Below, piece after piece: positions 1 to 5,785 of a stretch of DNA of 16,996 nt. This DNA comes from an uncultured Oscillospiraceae bacterium. GTDB lineage: Bacteria; Bacillota; Clostridia; Oscillospirales; Acutalibacteraceae. The DNA lies in assembly GCA_900542575.1 (NCBI GenBank), contig UQOE01000037.1:1-16996 (forward strand), given 5' to 3'. A program made the position numbers and the translations under genes. Below the pieces are notes generated by a model that did no database searches, was not told where the DNA came from, and saw nothing but the letters and a program-made list of their open reading frames with translations. Positions within the stretch are counted from its first letter, which is position 1; each line of letters begins with the position of its first letter.

Positions 1-6
1 AATAAT

Positions 7-26
7 GCCCTACAGGGGGGCTTTTT
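7..26 (+). terminator. Probable intrinsic terminator of an off-window plus-strand gene
   Basis: A short GC-rich stem (GCCCT at 7-11 pairing with GGGGC at 17-21, including one G-T pair) is followed by five T residues at 22-26. It points rightward, so it would end a gene lying to the left of the window. The stem is only five pairs, so the call is moderate. I see no clear terminator for the minus-strand pair that ends at 79. Confidence 0.45.
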
Positions 27-78
27 ATGCAGTCCGAATAAAATGGTTCGGTCCATTCTGCAGAGGCCATTTTAAAAT

Positions 79-975
79 TTAGATATCGATGTGGGCTGTG
101 TACTTATATTCGTAATAGTTCTGCCCGCCCTGCAGGAATGTCTTTACCGTGCCGTCTGCATTATACCAGATGCTGAGGACATATTGGCTATGATCCTTGG
201 CATCTGCAGATTTTGGCTTCAGGAAGCTGATTTTGGACCCGCTGTACTGGACGGAAACAGGATTGTTGATCGAGTCGGAGAGGGTGTATTCGGTCAGAGC
301 ACCTTTACTGTTGGTTTTGCAGGTGACATGGATCGAAGTGGGATCTTCCTGTCCGAAGCTGGTCTGCCTGATTTCACAGGAGATCAGATTCCCTTTGGAA
401 TCATAGCCGGGAGTCAGCTGGTAATAGTAGTCTGCGGTATTGCCAGCCTCACTATAGTCGATTCGAATAGAGGAGATCCGGTCTCCGCTGTAAGCGATGG
501 TGTCGCGTTCGAACCAGGCTCCCTCGGCGTTTTTCTCTTCCGCTTTGACGACATGGCCGGCGGAATCGCGGGTGAATCGGACTGTGTAGGAGGAGGTTCC
601 TTCCGAATCCTTATCCATCGGTATGAATATCTGCTGAATTTTTCCGCTCTGGAAGGCGGGGGACAGCATCTGGATCGCAAAGGGAAGACCGGAGTCGGAG
701 GTGCTGAGAAGGATGGCTTTCAGATTCTGATCCTGGATGGATCCGGTCGGGAAGAAGAAGCCGGCACCGCAGTCAATGGCATCCCAAGCCACATAACCAT
801 CCGCGTGTTTTACGGTCATGGTTTTGCCGGCACTGTCATAGGAATAAGTGAGGGCATTTTCCTCCTTCTCCACTCTGCAGGTGGTGGGGACCGGAGATCC
901 TCCTTTTGCAGATGCCGGGATACACAGGGCTGCCAGCATCAGCAGGGACAGCATGATTGGAATTACTTTTTTCAT
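79..975 (-). CDS. Secreted protein of unknown function, tandem paralog A
   Basis: A 298-residue protein I cannot assign to a named family. Residues 1-23 form a signal peptide (MKK start, hydrophobic core, ASA cleavage site before K24), so it is probably exported. The mature part has Cys33 and Cys69, the second in a CGAGFFFPTG motif, then SPAFQSGKIQ near 105-114 and several Y-D-S-K-G-N type segments that resemble short beta-strand repeats. It matches the adjacent upstream gene along its whole length. The start is supported by AAAGGAG just upstream; this ribosome site overlaps the stop codon of the upstream gene (12-bp gap), so the two are very likely co-transcribed and translationally coupled. 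The two cysteines are conserved in the neighbour and could form a disulfide. Coding status is firm; function is unknown. Confidence 0.85.
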   Translation of the reverse strand: MKKVIPIMLSLLMLAALCIPASAKGGSPVPTTCRVEKEENALTYSYDSAGKTMTVKHADGYVAWDAIDCGAGFFFPTGSIQDQNLKAILLSTSDSGLPFAIQMLSPAFQSGKIQQIFIPMDKDSEGTSSYTVRFTRDSAGHVVKAEEKNAEGAWFERDTIAYSGDRISSIRIDYSEAGNTADYYYQLTPGYDSKGNLISCEIRQTSFGQEDPTSIHVTCKTNSKGALTEYTLSDSINNPVSVQYSGSKISFLKPKSADAKDHSQYVLSIWYNADGTVKTFLQGGQNYYEYKYTAHIDI

Positions 976-987
976 AGTCTTGCTCCT

Positions 988-1911
988 TTATCCGATTGTC
1001 GCAGTTGAAAAATATTTGTATTCGAAATAGTTGGGCAGATAAGTCTTGACAGAGCCGTCGGAGCTGTACCAGATACTGAGCAGATAGTCTTCCTGATTCT
1101 CAGCTTCCCTGTCCTTCATCTGGCTGACCTTCCCATTGGTATAGTTGACAAGCATATCCTGCTGATCTGTGATGATCTCCGTCAGCTGTCCTTTCGAGTT
1201 CGTTTTGCATTTGCAGTCAAAGACCTGTTCTTCCCCGGAAGTTATGGTGATTTTGCAGGAGCGGATCGTTCCTTTGCTGTCGTAAGAGGGCAGAATCTGG
1301 AGTGAAAACTCATCTTCCGGCTGGGAGATCGAGATAGAAGAAACGACCCCTTTGCTGCTGTAGCAGATCTGATCTTCCTCCAGTGTCTTCCCTTCTGAGG
1401 TAAGGACCGCATCGGTGATGTCTCCGTTGCTGTCGCGGGTAAATGTGACTTCTCCGGCCGGGATATCTGTGATATCATCGCGGCTCTGCGTGTTGCCGTC
1501 CGCATCAGCTGTTTCAAGCGTCACCACAGATTTTGCGGGAGAGATCGAGATTTTCTGAATCTTACCCGTATAAAAGGCAGGTGACAGCATCATAACGGCA
1601 TAGGTATCTCTGCGGCCATACTCGTAGCTCCCATAGAAGGTCAGCAGCTTCAGATTCTGATATTTTGTCGGACCGGTGGGAAGAAAGAAGCCGGCGCCGC
1701 AGTTGTCTGCGTCAAAATCGGTTCTGGAGCCGCTGCTGCGGTTGACAAGCAGCGTTTTCGAGTGGGAATCATAGGAATAAGTGAGAGCATTGTCTGCATG
1801 CTCATAGCGGCAGGTCTTGGGGATAACCGTGGAACCGCTTTTTGCATAAGCTGGAAAACAGATTGCGGTCAGCAGCAACATGCTGATCAGGATGGAAAAA
1901 AACTTTTTCAT
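988..1911 (-). CDS. Secreted protein of unknown function, tandem paralog B
   Basis: A 307-residue exported protein, first gene of a two-gene minus-strand unit. The signal peptide ends at AYA before K24. The mature part shares with the downstream gene the CRxExxxNALTYSYDS segment (Cys34), CGAGFFLPTG (Cys71), MLSPAFYTGKIQ, a YDSKG segment followed by a cysteine, and a C-terminus ending in (Y/F)EYKY. These are tyrosine- and aspartate-rich strand-like motifs, reminiscent of YD-type repeats but too short to call. The start follows AAGGAGA at good spacing. The pair looks like a tandem duplication that has since diverged, since many positions differ while the motif order is kept. A third, more distant relative lies at 8974-9945. 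No enzymatic motif is seen, so no function is offered. Confidence 0.85.
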   Translation of the reverse strand: MKKFFSILISMLLLTAICFPAYAKSGSTVIPKTCRYEHADNALTYSYDSHSKTLLVNRSSGSRTDFDADNCGAGFFLPTGPTKYQNLKLLTFYGSYEYGRRDTYAVMMLSPAFYTGKIQKISISPAKSVVTLETADADGNTQSRDDITDIPAGEVTFTRDSNGDITDAVLTSEGKTLEEDQICYSSKGVVSSISISQPEDEFSLQILPSYDSKGTIRSCKITITSGEEQVFDCKCKTNSKGQLTEIITDQQDMLVNYTNGKVSQMKDREAENQEDYLLSIWYSSDGSVKTYLPNYFEYKYFSTATIG

Positions 1912-1984
1912 TTGTACTTCTCTCCTTTATTGGTTTCATTAACCAGATGCCATAAACCGAAAAATAGTTTTATTCCTATGCCAC

Positions 1985-2013
1985 TTGCCCCGACGGGGGG
2001 AACAGGGTAAAAT
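1985..2013 (+). promoter_or_regulatory. Candidate murD promoter
   Basis: TTGCCC (1985-1990) and TAAAAT (2008-2013) are separated by 17 bp and lie about 40 bp upstream of murD. The -10 is a 5 of 6 match, the -35 a 4 of 6 match. A CCCC-GAC-GGGG dyad sits in the spacer. The call is plausible, not firm. Confidence 0.45.
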
Positions 2014-2052
2014 CGTAAAAAAGCCATGAGACGGAAGGAGTCATGATTTTCC

Positions 2053-3399
2053 ATGGAACTCAGCGGAAAAAAAGTACTGGTTGTCGGCCTTGCGCGCAGC
2101 GGAATGGCGGCCATCAAGGTCCTGACCAAACTCGGCGCAGAGGTGACGCTGTCGGAAAACCGGAAAAAAGAGGAAATCAAAGAGCTGCCGGAACTGGAGG
2201 CAATGGGCGTCCAGGTAGAGGGGCAGACGGTAGATGTTGCAGACCATCCGTATGATCTCTGCGTCAAGAACCCCGGGGTTCCGTATCGGAACAACCCGTT
2301 TATTGACAAGCTCAATGAAAACGGCGTCCCCATCATCACGGAAATTGAGCTGGCTTATCAGGTCGCGAAGCCGCAGCACTACCTTGCGGTCACGGGCTCC
2401 AACGGAAAAACCACCACTTCCACGCTGCTCTATGACATTGTGCATAGAGCCTACCCGGAGAAGACGCATCTCTGCGGCAACATCGGCATTCCGCTCTGCG
2501 AAATTGTCATGGAAGAGAACCTGCTGGAGGAAGAGGGACATTACATTGTTCTCGAAATCTCCAACTTCCAGCTCATCAACATCGACCTCTTCCGCCCCGA
2601 TGCAGCGGTCATCCTGAACCTCTCGCCCGATCATCTGGATTTCATGGGTACGCTCGAAGCCTATTACAAATCGAAGACGGAAGTCTATCGCAATATGAAG
2701 GGGGACGATGTCTTCGTCCTGAATGTCGACGATGACACTCTGGTAGAGTATACGGAAAAATACCCCATTCACTGTAAAATCAACCGGTTCAGCTTAACCC
2801 GTACCGATGTTGACACCTTTGTCAAAGACGGCAACATCTGGGTGAACGGGGAGGAAGTACTGCCGCTGAGCGCCATCCGCGTAGTCGGCATGCACAACCG
2901 CCAGAATGTCATGGCCGCTGTCGCCATTGCAAAATCGGCCGGCGTGTCCAATGAGGATATCACTGCGGCGGTTGCGTCCTTCCACGGCGTAGAGCACCGA
3001 ATTGAGTTTGTCAGGGAGAAAGACGGCGTCAAGTACTACAATGACTCCAAGGGCACGAATACTGACGCCACTATCACGGCGCTCAAGGCGTTTGACCACG
3101 GGGTTCTGCTTCTGGTCGGCGGTTACGAGAAGGGGCTTCCCATGGATGAGGTGCGCAAACATCTTGGCTGCGTCAAAAAGGTAATCGGCTATGGCGCCAG
3201 CGGTCCCCGCATTGTCCATGATCTTGTCGGTGAGGAAGGTATCGTGGTAAAGACGCTGGACGAAGCGCTGGCGGAGGCCAACAAACTCGCCGTATCGGGC
3301 GACACCGTTCTGCTCTCTCCGACCACCAGTTCTTTCGATCAGTTCTCCTGCTTCGAAGAGCGCGGCGACTACTTCAAAAAACTCGTCAATGCACTTTGA
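2053..3399 (+). CDS. murD: UDP-N-acetylmuramoyl-L-alanine:D-glutamate ligase
   Basis: MurD adds D-glutamate to UDP-MurNAc-L-Ala in the cytoplasm, an ATP-dependent step of peptidoglycan synthesis. The 448-residue length is normal for the family. Visible motifs in order are the N-terminal nucleotide-fold GLARSG (12-17), the Mur ligase P-loop GSNGKTTT (115-122), EISNFQL (168-174), NLSPDHLD (189-196), the Lys in KSKTE (about 208) that is usually carbamylated, GMHNRQN (279-285), EHR (314-316), NDSKGTN (330-336), and LLSPTTSSFDQF (420-431). The last motif usually reads SPACASFDQF or similar, so ACA is replaced by TTS. The start at 2053 fits the family N-terminus; AAGGAG at 2035-2040 lies 12 nt away, and an ATG at 2043 in another frame is too close to it. 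The gene stands alone, not in a dcw cell-wall cluster. Confidence 0.97.
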   Translation: MELSGKKVLVVGLARSGMAAIKVLTKLGAEVTLSENRKKEEIKELPELEAMGVQVEGQTVDVADHPYDLCVKNPGVPYRNNPFIDKLNENGVPIITEIELAYQVAKPQHYLAVTGSNGKTTTSTLLYDIVHRAYPEKTHLCGNIGIPLCEIVMEENLLEEEGHYIVLEISNFQLINIDLFRPDAAVILNLSPDHLDFMGTLEAYYKSKTEVYRNMKGDDVFVLNVDDDTLVEYTEKYPIHCKINRFSLTRTDVDTFVKDGNIWVNGEEVLPLSAIRVVGMHNRQNVMAAVAIAKSAGVSNEDITAAVASFHGVEHRIEFVREKDGVKYYNDSKGTNTDATITALKAFDHGVLLLVGGYEKGLPMDEVRKHLGCVKKVIGYGASGPRIVHDLVGEEGIVVKTLDEALAEANKLAVSGDTVLLSPTTSSFDQFSCFEERGDYFKKLVNAL

Positions 3400-3661
3400 T
3401 CTTTCCAGTGAATGAAAATTCACCCGGATCAGCGGGATCGGGCACGGGAAGGACAATGAATAAATATTGAATTATCAGGCGTATCATGAATATTTATTCA
3501 ATGTACAAACATGGGGATCTGACGGCTTTATCAGACAATTTTCACGAAATATTCAATTGCTTTGAGACAAATACCACAATATTTGTCCTGAGCTGTACGC
3601 AAATTCCCTCAGTTCGTGATAATCAACATCTGCATCATGGAATATTTGTCCAACATTGCCC
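3400..3661. other. AT-rich intergenic stretch with hairpins and repeated AATATTTRTYC motifs
   Basis: No convincing gene lies here. Just after murD is a perfect 6-bp hairpin (GTGAAT-GAAA-ATTCAC, 3408-3423) without a T-run. At 3566-3587 is GACAAATA-N6-TATTTGTC. The word AATATTTGTCC occurs at 3578-3588 and again at 3641-3651, and a variant AATATTTATTCAA occurs at 3489-3501. The composition is far more AT-rich than the flanking genes. It could be a regulatory region or the remains of a lost element; the sequence does not decide. Confidence 0.5.
3457..3500. repeat. 12-bp perfect inverted repeat
   Basis: TGAATAAATATT at 3457-3468 is the exact reverse complement of AATATTTATTCA at 3489-3500, with a 20-nt spacer. 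The arms are AT-only apart from one G/C pair. They are followed by no T-run, so a terminator is unlikely. A protein-binding site or a remnant of mobile-element ends are both possible. Confidence 0.6.
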
Positions 3662-3691
3662 TTGTGGCCTGTTTCTACATATTGATACAAT
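3662..3691 (+). promoter_or_regulatory. Candidate promoter of the 19-residue peptide gene
   Basis: TTGTGG (3662-3667) and TACAAT (3686-3691) are separated by 18 bp. The predicted transcript would have a leader of about 100 nt before the peptide start at 3795. The -10 is a 5 of 6 match, the -35 a 4 of 6 match. Confidence 0.4.
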
Positions 3692-3794
3692 ATAACTGTC
3701 GAAAGCAACGGATAACATCAGTTGGGAATGGGATACCAGCTTAGCTGCTTTCGGATAGAATTGGTAAAAAATTGGGAAACAGGAGGTGTACAGC

Positions 3795-3854
3795 ATGATC
3801 GCAAAATTCCTTGCATGGTTTATCGCGAACGCTATTTTTGACTGGCCGTTCTAA
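3795..3854 (+). CDS. 19-residue hydrophobic peptide
   Basis: The open frame reads MIAKFLAWFIANAIFDWPF and stops at TAA. It is preceded by AGGAGGTG at 3781-3788, a near-perfect ribosome binding site at 6-nt spacing, with a candidate promoter upstream and a strong terminator about 80 bp downstream. The unit therefore looks like a complete tiny transcription unit. The peptide is hydrophobic with a single lysine and three aromatic-rich turns, and could form one short amphipathic or membrane-inserting helix. Possible roles are a small membrane peptide, a type I toxin-like peptide, or a leader peptide; none is shown. It is unlikely to be detected by standard gene callers because of its length. Coding status rests on the ribosome site and the flanking signals. 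Confidence 0.5.
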   Translation: MIAKFLAWFIANAIFDWPF

Positions 3855-3934
3855 ACACGAAAAACTTTCCTTCAAAATTGTTTATCTCTCATGTATTTCC
3901 GGGTAAACATCTCCTTCTTATCCGGACTCCTTAA

Positions 3935-3982
3935 GCAAAGAGACACGGGGTGCGCTGGGAACCGCACCCCGTGTCTTTTTGC
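3935..3982 (+). terminator. Strong intrinsic terminator
   Basis: A stem of about 20 pairs (3935-3954 with 3963-3982, one G-T pair) holds AGACACGGGGTGCG and its complement. T residues at 3976-3980 lie in the descending arm, as in a rightward terminator. It would end the transcript carrying the 19-residue peptide. Confidence 0.75.
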
Positions 3983-3987
3983 TTTGG

Positions 3988-4026
3988 AAAAAGACTGGTG
4001 CACCGCAGCAAAGGTTCTGCGGTGCA
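3988..4026 (-). terminator. Intrinsic terminator of the CAP-domain gene
   Basis: An 11-bp perfect stem, GTGCACCGCAG (3999-4009) with CTGCGGTGCAC (4016-4026), starts 8 bp past the minus-strand stop codon. Read on the minus strand it is followed after six bases by five T residues (3988-3992). Confidence 0.7.
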
Positions 4027-4034
4027 CTTCTTTG

Positions 4035-4568
4035 TTAACTGATCTGATATCCAAATTCCTGTACCCAGTAGTCCATGCCGCTGCTGCTCACAAAGTGGGC
4101 CATACCGACCGCTTTGAAGTCGGGATTCAGCATGTTCCGCCGGTGTCCCTGGCCGGAATAGAGTCGATTGTCTTCGCGCCAGTCTTCAAAGACCTGCTCT
4201 GCTGACGTCTGTCCGGCTGCAATGTTTTCGCCCCAGCTCTGCGCGCCATTGCTCCTGACGGTAAAACAGCTCTGTCCGTTCGGGCGGGTATGCGAGAAGA
4301 GCTGCTGGATCTCCCTGGCGCGGATTTTGGCAATGCTTTCAAGATTGCGGTCCCATTTCAGGGCTCCGCATTCCGGGTACTCTTTTCCGAGATTCATCGG
4401 AGACCAGTACCAGGCGTCCTCTCCGGTACGAAAGCGGTTCAGCTCTTCCAGCATGGGCCGGACGTCATTCCGATAGCCCGGGGCCGCGGCCAGCGCGGGG
4501 GAAGAGCAGAGGACAGCGATGGTAAAAGTTAAGAGGAGAGCGGACAGGGACTGCGTGAATTTTTTCAT
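4035..4568 (-). CDS. Secreted CAP/SCP-domain protein
   Basis: A 177-residue exported protein made of one CAP (SCP/PR1-like) domain, the family found in bacterial secreted proteins such as YkwD. The signal peptide covers about residues 1-27 (MKK start, hydrophobic core, ALA cleavage site). The CAP signatures are present: LNRFR near 43-47, the histidine in FSHTRPNG (His93), GENIA (Glu114), the GHRRNML box (His142), and WVQEFGY at the C-terminus. The conserved histidine and glutamate pair that forms the CAP cavity is intact. The bacterial family has no generally agreed activity; roles at the cell surface or in the envelope are likely. The gene is monocistronic, with its own promoter, a structured leader and a terminator. 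The start follows AGAAGGA at short spacing. Confidence 0.93.
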   Translation of the reverse strand: MKKFTQSLSALLLTFTIAVLCSSPALAAAPGYRNDVRPMLEELNRFRTGEDAWYWSPMNLGKEYPECGALKWDRNLESIAKIRAREIQQLFSHTRPNGQSCFTVRSNGAQSWGENIAAGQTSAEQVFEDWREDNRLYSGQGHRRNMLNPDFKAVGMAHFVSSSGMDYWVQEFGYQIS

Positions 4569-4591
4569 AGGATTCCTTCTTTCCTGTAGTA

Positions 4592-4633
4592 AGAAGCATG
4601 GCCGGACCCCCAGGGGCCAGCCAATGTGCTTCT
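4592..4633 (-). other. Stem-loop in the 5' leader of the CAP-domain gene
   Basis: AGAAGCA (4592-4598) pairs with TGCTTCT (4627-4633), and inside it TGGCC (4599-4603) pairs with GGCCA (4615-4619). The hairpin lies between the candidate promoter and the start codon, so it would be in the 5' untranslated RNA. No T-run follows. It could affect RNA stability or translation. Confidence 0.45.
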
Positions 4634-4655
4634 GTTTTAGCCAATTCCGCTGAAC

Positions 4656-4684
4656 ATTTTAGCCCGCAGCCTCTGCTCTGTCGA
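4656..4684 (-). promoter_or_regulatory. Candidate promoter of the CAP-domain gene
   Basis: On the minus strand, TCGACA (4684-4679) and TAAAAT (4661-4656) are 17 bp apart, each a 5 of 6 match to the vegetative consensus. The expected start of transcription gives a leader of about 80 nt. Confidence 0.55.
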
Positions 4685-4724
4685 CCAATTGGGAGAAAAC
4701 AGGACAGAATTCCCGCTTTTTTGT

Positions 4725-4754
4725 TTGACTTGGCGAAAGAAATAGCGTTACTCT
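4725..4754 (+). promoter_or_regulatory. Candidate promoter of the gntR-family gene
   Basis: TTGACT (4725-4730) is followed after 18 bp by TACTCT (4749-4754), which keeps the key T1, A2 and T6 positions. The operator-like dyad at 4768-4788 lies just downstream, around the expected transcript start. Confidence 0.45.
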
Positions 4755-4767
4755 AATTAGGGAGAAG

Positions 4768-4794
4768 TCTGGTTATTCTATGACCAGAACCAGA
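4768..4794. promoter_or_regulatory. Operator-like dyad upstream of the GntR regulator
   Basis: TCTGGT (4768-4773) and ACCAGA (4783-4788) form a perfect dyad with a 9-nt spacer, and ACCAGA is repeated directly at 4789-4794, next to the ribosome site. The half-sites match the FadR-subfamily arms TGGT/ACCA, but that subfamily usually has a 3-nt spacer. Autoregulation by the adjacent GntR protein is a reasonable inference. Confidence 0.5.
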
Positions 4795-4808
4795 AAGGGG
4801 ACCCGATT

Positions 4809-5537
4809 ATGGCAGTCGAAATGAAACCAATTGAAGCGCCCTCGGTCCGGGAACTGTTTTCGGAGCAGCTGGTTGAGAGGATGCTGCATGGAGATCTCGT
4901 ACCCGGTGAGCAGCTGCCCGCCGAAAGGGAGCTGGCGGCGCAGGCCCATATTTCGAAATCGGCGGTGCACCTGGCGCTGGCCGATCTGGAGCGCATGGGC
5001 TTTGTGGAGACAAAAGAAAGACAGGGGACTTATGTGGCCGACTTCGCCAAAAACGGCAATGTCCTGACGCTCGAAATGCTGAGCCGCTCCAAGAGCTTTC
5101 GCTTCGACCGCCAGAAGACGATCGACATCCTCGAAATGCGCGACGGCATTGAGACAAAGGCGCTGGAGAGGCTGGCCGGCAATCTCACTGAGGAGAATCG
5201 AAACACTCTGACGGAAGACCTCGAGGAGACAAAACGATACTGCGCGGAGCATCAGCCGGTGGAGGTGGAGAAACTGGCACATCGCTATTTTCATTTCCAC
5301 CACGATATCTGCGTCTGCTCCGGCAACTTTGTTCTTCCGCTCCTGTTCAATACCTTTGAGCAGTCTACTACTTATTTCTGGGAACTCCCAATCCGTGAAT
5401 TTGGACCGGACTGGTGCATGGAGATGATGCAGGGCATGTACGATGCCATCCTGACGGGGGAGAGCAGCAAATCAATTGCGTTCTTCCGGAATGAGATCCG
5501 AATCTACCGGGAGGAACTGGCCGATACCGTAAAGTAG
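4809..5537 (+). CDS. GntR-family transcriptional regulator, FadR/FCD subfamily
   Basis: A 242-residue DNA-binding regulator. Residues about 13-79 form the GntR winged helix (GDLVPGEQLPAERELA, then SKSAVHLALADLERMGFV and the wing RQGTYV). Residues about 105-235 form an all-helical FCD ligand domain, with HRYFHFHHDI at 159-168 and SGN at 171-173, where FCD proteins usually place metal- or ligand-binding residues. Such regulators usually sense a carboxylate or acyl-CoA and act as repressors. The start follows AAGGGG at 8 nt. The gene ends in its own terminator and is followed by the flavoprotein gene, whose promoter carries the subfamily operator TGGT-N3-ACCA. A dyad with the same arms lies in its own leader. 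Self-repression and control of the flavoprotein gene are inferred. The effector is unknown. Confidence 0.93.
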   Translation: MAVEMKPIEAPSVRELFSEQLVERMLHGDLVPGEQLPAERELAAQAHISKSAVHLALADLERMGFVETKERQGTYVADFAKNGNVLTLEMLSRSKSFRFDRQKTIDILEMRDGIETKALERLAGNLTEENRNTLTEDLEETKRYCAEHQPVEVEKLAHRYFHFHHDICVCSGNFVLPLLFNTFEQSTTYFWELPIREFGPDWCMEMMQGMYDAILTGESSKSIAFFRNEIRIYREELADTVK

Positions 5538-5599
5538 CCAGAGTTATCGGTTTGCTCGGCCCTTATAGGCATGTGCAGAAAAGTCTATATTTTATCGTT

Positions 5600-5628
5600 T
5601 TCCCGGCTCTGAAGGCCGGGAATTTTTT
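5600..5628 (+). terminator. Intrinsic terminator of the gntR-family gene
   Basis: TTCCCGGC (5600-5607) pairs with GCCGGGAA (5615-5622), loop of seven, followed by six T residues (5623-5628). Confidence 0.85.
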
Positions 5629-5678
5629 GTCTGTCTGTCACTTTAAAAAAGAAAAATTAATAGAATGCCTGTTCATGA

Positions 5679-5708
5679 TTGACATTTTTTTGGCTATCTT
5701 GCTATAAT
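5679..5708 (+). promoter_or_regulatory. Strong promoter of the flavoprotein gene
   Basis: Exact TTGACA (5679-5684) and exact TATAAT (5703-5708) are 18 bp apart, with the extended -10 TG at 5700-5701. This is the best promoter in the window and predicts high expression when the adjacent operator is free. Confidence 0.85.
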
Positions 5709-5713
5709 CATAT

Positions 5714-5740
5714 TGGTTAGACCAGAGCAGAGCGCTCTGG
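5714..5740. promoter_or_regulatory. FadR-type GntR operator and adjoining dyad
   Basis: TGGTTAGACCA (5714-5724) matches the FadR-subfamily operator form TNGT-N3-ACNA. It starts six bases after the -10 box, covering the expected transcript start, so binding should block transcription. Its right half overlaps a second dyad, CCAGAGC (5722-5728) with GCTCTGG (5734-5740), which contains the perfect palindrome AGAGCGCTCT. The likely ligand is the GntR protein encoded just upstream. Confidence 0.65.
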
Positions 5741-5785
5741 AAGCTTGCATGATTTTTGGGTATTTCATTTTGGGAGGATCGTATT

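Noticed and set aside
91..1008. 305-residue plus-strand open frame opposite the first secreted protein gene
   Set aside because: The minus-strand frame has a signal peptide, a ribosome site and a paralog; the plus-strand frame has none of these.
3486..3695. 69-residue plus-strand open frame after murD
   Set aside because: No ribosome site, and it runs through repeated AT-rich motifs, including an inverted-repeat arm; the composition looks non-coding.
3935..4026. CRISPR-like or repeat-array reading of the two consecutive hairpins
   Set aside because: The two stems differ in sequence and have T-runs suited to convergent terminators, so ordinary transcription termination explains them.
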